A stretch of 24,755 bases of DNA from contig JASLXP010000398.1 of the NCBI GenBank assembly GCA_030740295.1, forward strand, positions 1 through 24,755, read 5' to 3'. Shown in pieces: positions 6,838 through 15,752 of the stretch. Within the stretch, counting starts at the first letter, position 1. Each line of letters opens with the position of its first letter. The notes beneath the pieces were generated by a model, which had not been told where the DNA came from, searched no databases, and worked only from the letters and a program-made list of their open reading frames with translations. The DNA comes from Planctomycetota bacterium (GTDB lineage: Bacteria; Planctomycetota; PUPC01; JACPCR01). The position numbers and the translations under genes were made by a program.

Positions 6838-9800
6838 TTGGCCGGCCTCCGCACGGGGGATATCTGCCACGGCTCGGGGCTTGTGGGGCCGTCCTATGTA
6901 ATGGTCGCCTCGACCCTCGCCGCGGAAGCGCCCGGCACCGTTCTGCTGATGACGACGGATGGAGACGGGGCGGACGATGCGGTGGTGGACTTCAGATTCT
7001 TTCTGGAGGATGCAACGGTCGAGCAATTCCCCGCCTGGGAATCCCTCCCCTCCCCGGAAGTACCGCCGAACAAGGAGATACTGGCCGAGCGATTCGAGAT
7101 ACTGAGCCTGCTTGCAGACCCGGATCGGCCCAACCCCAAAATCATCGTTGCACCCATCCAGGCCCTCCAACAGCCGGTGGTGAAACCGGAAGTCATCGCC
7201 GAAAGCTATCGCACCTTAAAACCCGATGAGGACCTGCCACCCGCCGAGCTGGCTGACTGGCTTATCGAACGGGCCTTCATGCGCCTGCCCCAGGTGGATG
7301 CGCCGGGCGAATTCAGCATCCGCGGCGGCATCATGGACATCTATCCCATCGGGGGCGCGTGGCCCATCCGTATCGAATATTTCGGCGATACTATCGACAG
7401 CATCCGCCGATTCGATCCCGGTAACCAGCGCTCGACCCACAAGCTGGAGGACTTCCAACTCCTCGCGGTCGACGAAACCAAGCTGCACCATCTCAAGCCA
7501 ACGGAGAACGGTCTCAGACTGATCGATTACCTGCCCGGCGATACGTGGGTCTTCATCCGAGAGCCGGCATCCGTCCAGGAAAAGGCACAATCGGCCGGCC
7601 GCAGCGAGTATTTGCAGAAAGAGCTCTACAGCTACGGGGCCCTTCAGAAGGCATGGCGTGAATGGCCGACGCTCTACCTCAGCGAAATGCCGCAATCCCG
7701 GAAAGAGAATCACGCAGACTTTCGAGTGCGCTCGACCGAACGGTTTACAGGCGAGATCGATACCGTGGCCGCAGAGCTACTGGCCGCTGCCGTGCCAAAC
7801 GACAAGCTCTACCTCACCTGCCACAACACTGGCGAAAAAGAACGACTGGAAGAGCTCCTTGAAGGCAGTCCCCTCGCCACCGATCCCAAGCTCGAATACC
7901 TCGTCGGCGATCTCACCAGCGGTTTTGAGATCGATGATTTCCGGATGGTATTCGTCACGCACCATGAGCTCTTTCATCACTACACAGGGCCAATGCGTCC
8001 CACTCGTGCCCGGCACGTGAGCGCGCCTCTGGAAGACTGGCTCGAGCTGGAGGAGGGCGACCTGGTCGTCCACCTCGTCCACGGCATCGCGCAATATCAC
8101 GGGATGGAGGCATTCGAGCGCAACGGGGAAATGGGCGAGTTCCTCGTTCTGGAATTTTCGGGCGGCTCGCGCATCTACGTGCCGGTCACCCATGTCGAGC
8201 TGGTTCAGAAATATCTCGGCCCGTCGAAGACGAAACCCAGGCTCAGCAAGATCGGCGGCAAGCGTTGGGCCAAGAAGAAAGAGGACGTGCAGGAAGCGGT
8301 CGAAGACCTCGCTGTCGAGCTCCTGCGATTACAGGCGGCCCGAGAATCCATGCCCGGCCACGCCTACCCACCCGACGATAAATGGCAGATGGAGTTCGAG
8401 GCAGCGTTTCCCTTCGACGCCACCGAAGACCAGGTAACCGCGACCGAATCCATCAAAGATGACCTGCAGCAAGCCCGGCCCATGGACCGCCTGCTCTGCG
8501 GCGACGTAGGATACGGCAAGACGGAAGTGGCGATGCGAACCGCTTTCAAAACGGTGATGAGCAACAAGCAGGTGGCCGTGCTCGTGCCGACCACCGTCCT
8601 TGCCGAGCAGCATTACCGCACCTTCACCGAGCGCATGGGCACGTTCCCGGTCCGCATCGAAGTCATCAGCCGTTTCAAAAATAAAAACGAACAGAAGGAA
8701 ATCCTCGATGCCGCGGCCAAGGGCGCGGTGGATATCCTGATCGGCACGCACCGGATCGTGCAGAAGGATGTGAAGTTCCGCGACCTCGGCCTTCTGGTCA
8801 TCGACGAAGAGCAGCGATTCGGAGTGGAGCACAAAGAATTCCTGAAGTGGCTCCGGCAAACGGTAGACGTGCTGACGATGACCGCGACGCCCATCCCGCG
8901 CACGCTGCACATGTCGCTGGTCGGCATCCGAGACATCAGCGCGCTGAACACCCCGCCGCAGGATCGGCAGAGCATCCGTTCGGAGGTCGTCCGTTTTGAC
9001 GAGCGCCTGATTCGCGATGCGGTGTTGCGCGAAATGAATCGCGGAGGGCAGGTGTTTTTTCTTCACAATCGCGTGCAGAGCATCAGCGAGATGGCCGCAA
9101 GGCTGGCGGAGATCATCCCAGAAGCCAAGTTTGTCATCGGCCACGGGCAGATGGCCGAGGGCGAGCTCGAATCGGCCATGCGCGACTTCATTAACAAGTT
9201 TTATGACATCCTCGTCTGCACCACGATCATCGGCAGCGGCGTCGACATCCCCAACGTAAACACGATCTTCGTCAACGACGCAGACCGCTTCGGCCTGGCC
9301 GAGCTCCACCAACTCCGAGGCCGCGTGGGCCGCTACAAGCACCGGGCCTACGCATACTTCCTCATCCCGGAAGAGCGTCCCATCACCCAGAAAGGGCTTC
9401 GCCGTCTCAAGGCCATCGAGGAATTCGCCGAGCTGGGCTCCGGCTTCAAGATTGCCATGCGGGACCTCGAAATCCGCGGCGCCGGCAACATCATCGGCCC
9501 TGAACAATCCGGCCACATCGGCGCAGTCGGGTACGAGCTCTACTGCAAGCTTCTCGAGATGACGGTCCACCAGCTCAAAGACGAGCCCATGGTCGTGCCG
9601 GTAGACGTCCGCGTGGAGCTTGGTTTTACGGCCTTCCTGCCCAACGATTACGTTCAGACCGACAAACAGAAGATGGAGATCTATCGCCGCATTTCTCGCA
9701 GCTACACGATCAATGAACTAAACGAACTGAAAGAAGCACTGGTGGACCGTTTCGGAAAGATCCCCGAATCGGTGCTGATGATGCTGACCCAGGCAGAGAT

Positions 9801-10092
9801 CCGCATCCTCGCCCAGCCGTGGGAATTCACCCACATCCGCGTGCTCGACGAGCGCCTCGAGCTCAGAGCTCCAAACGCGTCAAAGGCGGCGAGAGACCTG
9901 CAACTTGGCCGGCAATACGTTCGTGAAGTAGATCGAAAAACAGTCCACGTCCTGTTCCCACACGATGTCAAGGGCGAAGATGACATCTGCGCGTTCATCA
10001 AAGAGATCCTGGCAACCAAGCAGGCCCGGGACCTGGAGGGCGCATCAGTCGTGCCTGCTGCGCTGCTGGATTCGATGAGGCCGCGGAACTGA
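6838..10092 (+). CDS. mfd: Transcription-repair coupling factor Mfd
   Basis: A 1084-residue DNA translocase that removes RNA polymerase stalled at lesions and recruits UvrA. The UvrB-like N-terminal module shows FSIRGGIMDIYP near residue 158. The polymerase-interacting region begins with LEEGDLVVHLVHGIAQYHG near 404. The RecG-like motor has the P-loop LLCGDVGYGKTEVAMR near 552-567, the DEEQRFGVEH box near 656, TATPIPRTLHMSL, and GLAELHQLRGRVGRYKHRAY. The C-terminal regulatory domain starts near 920. Length is slightly under the usual 1100-1150. The TTG at 6838 is the first conventional start, seven bases after rnc. In-frame codons further upstream also read like an Mfd N-terminus, and a CTG at 6808 sits eight bases after GGAGG, so the true start may be there, overlapping rnc. 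Confidence 0.93.
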   Translation: MAGLRTGDICHGSGLVGPSYVMVASTLAAEAPGTVLLMTTDGDGADDAVVDFRFFLEDATVEQFPAWESLPSPEVPPNKEILAERFEILSLLADPDRPNPKIIVAPIQALQQPVVKPEVIAESYRTLKPDEDLPPAELADWLIERAFMRLPQVDAPGEFSIRGGIMDIYPIGGAWPIRIEYFGDTIDSIRRFDPGNQRSTHKLEDFQLLAVDETKLHHLKPTENGLRLIDYLPGDTWVFIREPASVQEKAQSAGRSEYLQKELYSYGALQKAWREWPTLYLSEMPQSRKENHADFRVRSTERFTGEIDTVAAELLAAAVPNDKLYLTCHNTGEKERLEELLEGSPLATDPKLEYLVGDLTSGFEIDDFRMVFVTHHELFHHYTGPMRPTRARHVSAPLEDWLELEEGDLVVHLVHGIAQYHGMEAFERNGEMGEFLVLEFSGGSRIYVPVTHVELVQKYLGPSKTKPRLSKIGGKRWAKKKEDVQEAVEDLAVELLRLQAARESMPGHAYPPDDKWQMEFEAAFPFDATEDQVTATESIKDDLQQARPMDRLLCGDVGYGKTEVAMRTAFKTVMSNKQVAVLVPTTVLAEQHYRTFTERMGTFPVRIEVISRFKNKNEQKEILDAAAKGAVDILIGTHRIVQKDVKFRDLGLLVIDEEQRFGVEHKEFLKWLRQTVDVLTMTATPIPRTLHMSLVGIRDISALNTPPQDRQSIRSEVVRFDERLIRDAVLREMNRGGQVFFLHNRVQSISEMAARLAEIIPEAKFVIGHGQMAEGELESAMRDFINKFYDILVCTTIIGSGVDIPNVNTIFVNDADRFGLAELHQLRGRVGRYKHRAYAYFLIPEERPITQKGLRRLKAIEEFAELGSGFKIAMRDLEIRGAGNIIGPEQSGHIGAVGYELYCKLLEMTVHQLKDEPMVVPVDVRVELGFTAFLPNDYVQTDKQKMEIYRRISRSYTINELNELKEALVDRFGKIPESVLMMLTQAEIRILAQPWEFTHIRVLDERLELRAPNASKAARDLQLGRQYVREVDRKTVHVLFPHDVKGEDDICAFIKEILATKQARDLEGASVVPAALLDSMRPRN

Positions 10093-10112
10093 TGAATGTG
10101 TTCTCACTTAGT

Positions 10113-10136
10113 CCGTGCGGCTGATTGCCGCAACGG
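10113..10136 (+). terminator. GC-rich hairpin after mfd, without T tract
   Basis: CCGT-GCGGC pairs with GCCGC-A-ACGG around a TGATT loop, nine pairs with one bulge, 20 bases after the mfd stop. No run of T follows, so it could be a weak or Rho-assisted terminator, an mRNA-stabilising hairpin, or part of the leader of the next gene, which starts at 10186. Confidence 0.3.
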
Positions 10137-10185
10137 AAACGCAGCATAGTATCTTGCGGCATCGCCCCGAGAAGAAAACAAACCA

Positions 10186-11037
10186 ATGAAGAAAATCGTC
10201 GTTGCCGGCGCTACCGGTTTCATCGCTTCCCAGGTATTGCCTGCCCTGCAGGAACGCTATGAATGTGTCTTGCTTGACCTGAAGACCGAACGCAGGGACG
10301 GCACCACAGTAGAGGGCGTGCACATCGTCGATCTCTTAGACACGAATTTCGATGATTATCGTGAGCACTTTGTAGATGCCGATGGGGTGGTGAACTTCAC
10401 CTACAATACTCCAACGAACAGAGGGCCGGACGGTTATTTCACCGAATGCAAGAATGTTGATCTCGCGCGCAATCTGCTCGAGGTCGCACGGCAGGAGTCC
10501 ATCCCACGGTTCGTGAGCGCGAGCTCGAATCACTCGGCCGATTTTTATGAGCTCCTCTACTGGGAAAAGAAAATCGAGCACATTGACGAAAGCCTTCCTC
10601 CGCTTTCTGACAATCTTTATGGTTGGTCCCGCCAGGCCATGGAACATCTCGGATTTGTGTACTCGAGCGGAACGCTCGGTTCGCAGATGGAAGTCGTTTT
10701 CATCCGTATCGGCGGGCCGAGGGAAGCGAATCTTTCACGGTGCAACGGCAACGTGACTAACATGATCCGCCAGCTCGCGGTATACCTCAGCGTGCGCGAT
10801 ATTCAGCAGCTTTTTGTGAAGTCTCTCGAGACAGAAGATCTGATGAACGAGCACGGGCGCCCGTACCAGATCTTTTACGGCATATCAGGAAACGCCCGGG
10901 CGTTCTGGCCCCTGCAGCGCGCCAGAGATGTGATCGGTTATGAACCGGAAGATGATTCAGAAGTGAAATTCGCCGACCAGATAGCGGAATACCTTGTGCC
11001 GGCACAGCGGGAGCACATGAATCAACAGCAAAGCTGA
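10186..11037 (+). CDS. NAD-dependent epimerase/dehydratase family protein, uronate-dehydrogenase-like
   Basis: A 283-residue extended short-chain dehydrogenase. The Rossmann motif is GATGFIAS at 8-15. SASSNHSADFY (111-121) and the C-terminal FYGISGNARAFWPLQRARDVIGYEPEDD resemble uronate (hexuronate) dehydrogenases, where equivalent segments read like ASSNH and YGISxNTRxWWD. Such enzymes oxidise galacturonate or glucuronate with NAD. The catalytic tetrad is altered: the YxxxK motif is Tyr145-Gly-Trp-Ser-Arg149, with Arg in place of Lys. This could mean a changed substrate, altered cofactor handling or loss of redox activity. It follows mfd after 93 bases and faces the dnaG operon. Substrate is not proven. 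Confidence 0.78.
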   Translation: MKKIVVAGATGFIASQVLPALQERYECVLLDLKTERRDGTTVEGVHIVDLLDTNFDDYREHFVDADGVVNFTYNTPTNRGPDGYFTECKNVDLARNLLEVARQESIPRFVSASSNHSADFYELLYWEKKIEHIDESLPPLSDNLYGWSRQAMEHLGFVYSSGTLGSQMEVVFIRIGGPREANLSRCNGNVTNMIRQLAVYLSVRDIQQLFVKSLETEDLMNEHGRPYQIFYGISGNARAFWPLQRARDVIGYEPEDDSEVKFADQIAEYLVPAQREHMNQQQS

Positions 11038-11081
11038 GCTGGCCTTCTCCGCCACAATCCGGATGCCCGCCCTCTGCCGCT

Positions 11082-11789
11082 TCAGCTCGCCAGATAAAGC
11101 ATCCTCGAGCACGTCGGGCACATCACCAGCTCTGAGCTGCTGCGCAGGTTGAGAATCATCTGCGGGGTGAGTGACATGTAGCAGCCCTGGCAGACTGTAT
11201 TGACGACCTCGCTGAGGGCTGCATCTTCCTTGGCGTGCATGATGCGTTCGTAACGGGAGATGATTTCGCCATCGATGCCAACCGCTGCGGCGTCGCGTCT
11301 TTCCTGGAGGCCGCCGAGTTGTTCACGGAGGTCAACGAGCTCACTCTCAACTTTGGCTTCTTCTTCCTTGAATTTTTCCTGTGCGGCCGTCACATCATTC
11401 TGAAGTTCGTCTGCCTCCGCCTTCTGCCCTTCGACCTGTTCCATCTCTTTCAGTATTTCGTCCTGGATAAAAGACGAATTTGCCTTTTCGCCCTGGATTT
11501 CGTGGCTGAGGGCCTGAAATTCTTTGTTTTTGATTCCGCGGCTGTATTGCTGCTGCTTCAGCTTTTCGATTCGGGATTCGTGCTCTTTGAGCTCTGATTC
11601 CTTGACGCCCATCACCACCTCTTTGGATTTGATGTCCGCGAGCTGGGCATCAAGAACTGCCTGCCGCCGCTCGATCTCTGCACGAGCGGCGGCAAGGGCT
11701 TTTGGGTTGCGTTCAATCCGATTCTTGACCCGGATCAGTTTCCGGTCGATCGCCTGCAGTTTAAGCAGGCCGTCTATCAATGGGTTCAT
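11082..11789 (-). CDS. CT398-like coiled-coil protein with C-terminal C4 zinc ribbon
   Basis: 235 residues. Residues 1-170 are a long charged coiled coil, rich in Glu, Lys and Gln, with the QQQYSRGIKNKEFQALSHEI segment typical of the COG1579 family. The C-terminus carries CQGC (Cys200, Cys203) and CPTC (Cys224, Cys227), a four-cysteine zinc ribbon. The chlamydial homologue CT398 has been reported to bind sigma-54 and type III secretion parts; the general role of the family is otherwise unclear. The ATG lies eight bases after the rpoD stop, so it is the last gene of dnaG-rpoD-this gene. Linkage to a sigma factor gene makes a transcription-related role plausible. Confidence 0.85.
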   Translation of the reverse strand: MNPLIDGLLKLQAIDRKLIRVKNRIERNPKALAAARAEIERRQAVLDAQLADIKSKEVVMGVKESELKEHESRIEKLKQQQYSRGIKNKEFQALSHEIQGEKANSSFIQDEILKEMEQVEGQKAEADELQNDVTAAQEKFKEEEAKVESELVDLREQLGGLQERRDAAAVGIDGEIISRYERIMHAKEDAALSEVVNTVCQGCYMSLTPQMILNLRSSSELVMCPTCSRMLYLAS

Positions 11790-11797
11790 TGGCTGAT

Positions 11798-13453
11798 CTA
11801 ATCCATTGGATGGTCCAGGAATCCTTCGAGCTGACGGCTTCGGATCGGATGCTGCAGTTTGCGCACGGCCTTGGCCTCGATCTGTCGCACGCGCTCGCGA
11901 GTGATCTTGAAGCGCTTGCCAACTTCCTCGAGGGTGTAGGTCGAGCCATTGCCGATGCCGAAACGGAGCTTCAGGATCTCTTGTTCCCTGTAGGTCAGGG
12001 TCTTGAGGACCTGGTTGAGCCGCTCCTTGAGCATCATGGTGGTGGCTGTCTGGTCGGGCCGTTCCGTGGACTCATCTTCGATGAAGCCACCGAGCGTTGC
12101 ATCATCACCTTCACCGATGGTCCGGTCGATGGATGCAGGGTGTTTGGAGATCTTCAACACGCGCTGTGCTTCGTCGAGCGGCACTTCGGCAAGTTCGGCG
12201 ACCTCTTCGATGCCGGGCTCGCGTCCGGTTTCCTGAAAGAGCTCACGGCGCACTTTGCGGAGGCGGGTGATGGTCTCAATCATGTGGACCGGGATGCGAA
12301 TGGTGCGGGCCTGGTCGGCGATGGAACGTGTGATTGCCTGGCGAATCCACCAGGTTGCGTAGGTGCTGAACTTGAACCCGCGGCGGTATTCATATTTCTC
12401 GACGGCTTTCATCAGGCCGGTGTTACCTTCCTGAATCAGGTCGAGAAAGCTGAGCCCGCGGTTGCGGTATTTTTTGGCAATGCTGACCACGAGACGCAGG
12501 TTGCCGTTGGAGAGCTTTCGCTTGGCGCGCTCGTAATCGCGCAGGCGATGGCGGGCGAGGTCAAGCCTGTGTTCGAGATCTTTCGGCTCTTCCAGTACCT
12601 CTTCGCGCAACTGGAGGAATTCGAGCTGAAGGGCCTCGATTCTTTCCCGGTTGCGGCTCGGACGTTTCTTGAGCTCTCGGAGGTCAGACTGCAGTTGCTT
12701 CATCTGGTTCAGGTGCTCTTCGAGCAGGAAGAATATGGGCTGAACCTTGTGGGTCTGCATGGCGAGCTCTTCGATAAGAATGGCACACTTGCGCCTGCGG
12801 GTCTCGATGCGTTCGAGAATCTCTTCTTTGACGCGGACCTTGATGTTCTCCTTTTGAAGGAGTCCAAAATCGGTCTTGTTGAGCTCCATGAGCTGGCGCA
12901 CGGTGGTCAGGTTGACCGGTATCCGCTTGAGCACGTTTCGGGTGCTGATGTCTACCTCGGAATCCACTTTGAGAACTCTTTCGACAGGGGTTTCTTCATT
13001 TACGATTTTCTCGAAAATCTCAATAACTCTCTCCTGTGCGAAATCCGATTCGAGAACTCGAGTGCGGAAACGTTTCCGGGTGACCTCTATCTGCTTGGCG
13101 AGCATTATCTCTTCCTCACGGCTGAGGAGAGGAATCTCGCCCATCTGAGACAGATACATCCGGACCGGGTCGCTGATCTGGCTGACCTCCTCTTCTTCGA
13201 CCTTGGGCATGTGCATGCCATCATCCGAGTATGATTCGAGGGGGCGCATCTCGGTAAATTTGCTGCCCACATACTCGGGGGTGTCATCGACCAGCTTGAT
13301 GTCATGACGCCGGATAGCGAAAAGGACATCATCAACTCTTGCCGGCTCGGAGTTATCGTCCGGCATCAGATCGGTAACATCCTGAAACGAAACAGAACCG
13401 TGGTTTTTACCTTTTTCAATGAGCGCTTGTAGTGCAGGGTCCAACACTTCCAT
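11798..13453 (-). CDS. rpoD: Primary RNA polymerase sigma factor (sigma-70/RpoD)
   Basis: A 551-residue housekeeping sigma factor that directs RNA polymerase to -10/-35 promoters. Region 1.1 lies near residues 1-55. Region 1.2 has [19 protein letters not shown] near 93-112. A charged non-conserved spacer of about 180 residues follows. Region 2 has [39 protein letters not shown] and [20 protein letters not shown], which melts and reads the -10 element. Region 3 has IPVHMIETI, and region 4 has [20 protein letters not shown], the -35 binding helix-turn-helix. The ATG is preceded by AGGAG at normal spacing. It sits between dnaG and the zinc-ribbon gene, as in the classical macromolecular-synthesis operon, but rpsU is not present. 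Confidence 0.95.
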   Translation of the reverse strand: MEVLDPALQALIEKGKNHGSVSFQDVTDLMPDDNSEPARVDDVLFAIRRHDIKLVDDTPEYVGSKFTEMRPLESYSDDGMHMPKVEEEEVSQISDPVRMYLSQMGEIPLLSREEEIMLAKQIEVTRKRFRTRVLESDFAQERVIEIFEKIVNEETPVERVLKVDSEVDISTRNVLKRIPVNLTTVRQLMELNKTDFGLLQKENIKVRVKEEILERIETRRRKCAILIEELAMQTHKVQPIFFLLEEHLNQMKQLQSDLRELKKRPSRNRERIEALQLEFLQLREEVLEEPKDLEHRLDLARHRLRDYERAKRKLSNGNLRLVVSIAKKYRNRGLSFLDLIQEGNTGLMKAVEKYEYRRGFKFSTYATWWIRQAITRSIADQARTIRIPVHMIETITRLRKVRRELFQETGREPGIEEVAELAEVPLDEAQRVLKISKHPASIDRTIGEGDDATLGGFIEDESTERPDQTATTMMLKERLNQVLKTLTYREQEILKLRFGIGNGSTYTLEEVGKRFKITRERVRQIEAKAVRKLQHPIRSRQLEGFLDHPMD

Positions 13454-13595
13454 CAGATAGTCTCCTGGTGTGCATGAAAGGGTTATGCGAAACGATGGAT
13501 ATAGATGTGTTGAGGCGTCTATTCAGATGCTTTGTCTCAGACTTTTCAGCAGGCAGTGCCAACGGCTCGTTGGATTTATTTTCGCCCTCGCCAGG

Positions 13596-15386
13596 TCAAG
13601 CTCTTCGCTTCCTGAAACGTTCCTGGGCCTTTTTGAGCAGTTGACTCTCCAGGTCTGAATCGCCCTGAGAACCAGCGTCTTTCATTTCTGCCTTAAGGTC
13701 TTCCAGCTCCTTTCTAGCTCTTTGTTCCTTGAACCAAGCTTTTGAACCTTCCACACGTTTGGGAAGATCCTCCGAAACATTCTCAGCGAGAATTTCTGTG
13801 GCCAGCCGGCTGACTTCCTGCCCGGGCCAACGGGCCTCGAGCGTGCTCAGCGTCATGACTGGATCGATGGCGCCCTCCAGATCGTAGATATCGCGGATGA
13901 CCTGGTAGATGGTGCGAAAAGTACCATCCATAAAATCGTCGACCGCGACCTCATGAAACAGCGCCTCTCCCTGCTCGGGGAAATGCAGCAGGCAGGCAAC
14001 CAGATCACGCTGCGCTTTGAACGCGGCCGATACTACCGGCACGGCTGCGGGCTCTTCGGCCCTTCTGTGATAGCTCTTACGTACGAGGGACGCGACCTGT
14101 GAACGCAGCGTCTGTTCCGGCACTCGCAATTCATCCGCGGCGCGCTGGATGAACAGGCTCTGCTTCACGGGGTTTTGGATTTTGGTGATGAGCCCCAGGA
14201 TCTCTTCAGTGGCGCGGGTCTTCTGATCGATGCTGTTGAAATCGTAACGATTTCGAGCCAGGTGCAGTTTGTAATCCAGGATTTCCCGGGCCTGGAGAAT
14301 CGCTTCTTCGAAGGCCTGGGGCCCGCGCTCTTGAACGAAATCGCAAGGGTCGAGGCCGCCTTCGAGAGTAGCGACGCTGACATCGACATCTTCTTCGAGA
14401 AAAAGATCGATACTGCGGTCGCTGGCTTTCTCACCGGCCGCGTCCGCATCAAACACGAGCACGACACGTGGGGCGTACCGGCGAAGCAGGCCGATGTGTT
14501 CTCGGGTGAGCGCCGTGCCCAAAGTGGCGATGACGTTTTCGACGCCCATCTGATGGGCCATGAGGACGTCCGTGTAGCCCTCGACAACCACCGCGCAGCC
14601 CTTTTCGGTGATGGCTTTTTTGGCACGATGGAGTCCATACAGACATGCGCTTTTGTTGAAGAGCGGCGTCTCCGGTGAATTCAGATATTTGGGGCCGTCG
14701 TCCTGACCGAGCATTCGCGCGCCGAAGCCGATCACACGCTCACGAACATCGCGAATCGGAAACATGAGGCGATCACGAAAGCGGTCGTAATGACGGCTGC
14801 CGTCCTGGGCCTGGGAGATGAGACCGGCCTTGGTAAGAATGCCGGGATTGAGGCCCTGATTGCCCAGGTACCGGGACAGGCTGTCCCATGAGTTTGGGGA
14901 GTAGCCGAGCTCCCACAGGTCGATAATGCTTTGGCCGAGTCGGCGTTCCTGCATGTAGTTTCGGGCCTTCGTGCCTGCTTCGGATCGGAGTTGGTTTGTA
15001 AAGAATGCGGTCGCCTTGGTCAGGGCTTCCAACATTCCCTCCCTATCGCTCTTCTGAGCGGCCCTGACTCTGGGATCAACCCCGGTCTCTTCCGGAATAT
15101 GGACACCGTTGCGGTCCGCGAGGTATCGCACGGCTTCCGGAAAATCCATACGCTCCTGTTGCATGAGAAACTGAAAGACACTTCCACCGGCCTTGCATCC
15201 AAAGCAATGGAAAAGCTGTTTCTCTGGGCTGACAGTAAAAGATGGCGTCTTTTCCTGATGAAAGGGGCAAAGGCCTTTGTGGTCTCTTCCAGCTTTCTTC
15301 AGTTCGACATACTGCCCAATAACGCCAACGATATCTGTCGCTTGAGCAACCTGAGCAATAATGTGCTCGGGGATGTGCCCGGCCAA
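13596..15386 (-). CDS. dnaG: DNA primase DnaG
   Basis: Synthesises RNA primers at the replication fork. I choose the TTG at 15386 (596 residues) rather than the longer frame from 15446. TTG is preceded by GGAG with a six-base spacer, and the protein then begins MAGHIPEHII, like E. coli MAGRIP. This start also places the CHC2 zinc ligands at Cys40, His43, Cys61 and Cys64, the same numbers as in E. coli. The zinc motif reads CPFHQEKTPSF and HCFGC. The Toprim core contains VVEGYTDVLMAHQMG and VLVFDADAAGEKA. The remainder is the helicase-binding C-terminal region. rpoD follows after 142 bases on the same strand. Confidence 0.94.
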   Translation of the reverse strand: MAGHIPEHIIAQVAQATDIVGVIGQYVELKKAGRDHKGLCPFHQEKTPSFTVSPEKQLFHCFGCKAGGSVFQFLMQQERMDFPEAVRYLADRNGVHIPEETGVDPRVRAAQKSDREGMLEALTKATAFFTNQLRSEAGTKARNYMQERRLGQSIIDLWELGYSPNSWDSLSRYLGNQGLNPGILTKAGLISQAQDGSRHYDRFRDRLMFPIRDVRERVIGFGARMLGQDDGPKYLNSPETPLFNKSACLYGLHRAKKAITEKGCAVVVEGYTDVLMAHQMGVENVIATLGTALTREHIGLLRRYAPRVVLVFDADAAGEKASDRSIDLFLEEDVDVSVATLEGGLDPCDFVQERGPQAFEEAILQAREILDYKLHLARNRYDFNSIDQKTRATEEILGLITKIQNPVKQSLFIQRAADELRVPEQTLRSQVASLVRKSYHRRAEEPAAVPVVSAAFKAQRDLVACLLHFPEQGEALFHEVAVDDFMDGTFRTIYQVIRDIYDLEGAIDPVMTLSTLEARWPGQEVSRLATEILAENVSEDLPKRVEGSKAWFKEQRARKELEDLKAEMKDAGSQGDSDLESQLLKKAQERFRKRRA

Positions 15387-15689
15387 AAGGCGCTCCACAA
15401 CCGAAAGGGAAAAATCGGCACAAGACGTCAGGGTCCTGCGCCACATCTCTAATCGCTGCTTTTTCAGGAATAAGCCAGCACCAAAACTGTCCCCGAATCA
15501 TCCGTTTGTCAGGAACAAAAATTCATTGAAATTGTGCTGCTCTTGTATCTCCCCGGAGCCCCAAAAAAAGCGCCCGGGAGTATAGCAACGCGATCCTGGC
15601 CTGCAATTAAGGCGTTACGATTCAGGCAATTCCTGACGGCCTTTCATTATCTCGGCCGCATCAAGGCACTCCGTCCCTTGTACGGACCC

Positions 15690-15723
15690 AAAAAAAGCCC
15701 CCTGTCAGGAGACAGGAGGCTTT
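15690..15723 (-). terminator. Rho-independent terminator of the porin gene
   Basis: Read on the minus strand, AAAGCCTCCTGTC and GACAGGGGGCTTT form a long stem (one mismatch) around a TCCT loop, followed by an unbroken T tract (complement of the A run at 15690-15696). It lies 30 bases after the porin stop codon. This is the clearest intrinsic terminator in the window. Confidence 0.9.
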
Positions 15724-15752
15724 ACCTTCTTGCCGAATTAAGGCAACTGGTT

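Noticed and set aside
8329..9570. 413-residue open frame antisense to mfd
   Set aside because: It lies fully within the motor domain of mfd, which has all its motifs. The antisense translation has no family features and reflects the codon bias of mfd.
11780..13234. 484-residue open frame antisense to rpoD
   Set aside because: It covers the conserved sigma regions on the other strand, and its composition (many Leu, Phe, Glu and Asp) mirrors rpoD codons. The sense strand is certain.
15555..15590. CTCCCGGG...CCGGGGAG inverted repeat with an internal T run upstream of dnaG
   Set aside because: The T tract is inside the loop rather than after the stem and one stem pair is mismatched, so it does not make an intrinsic terminator.
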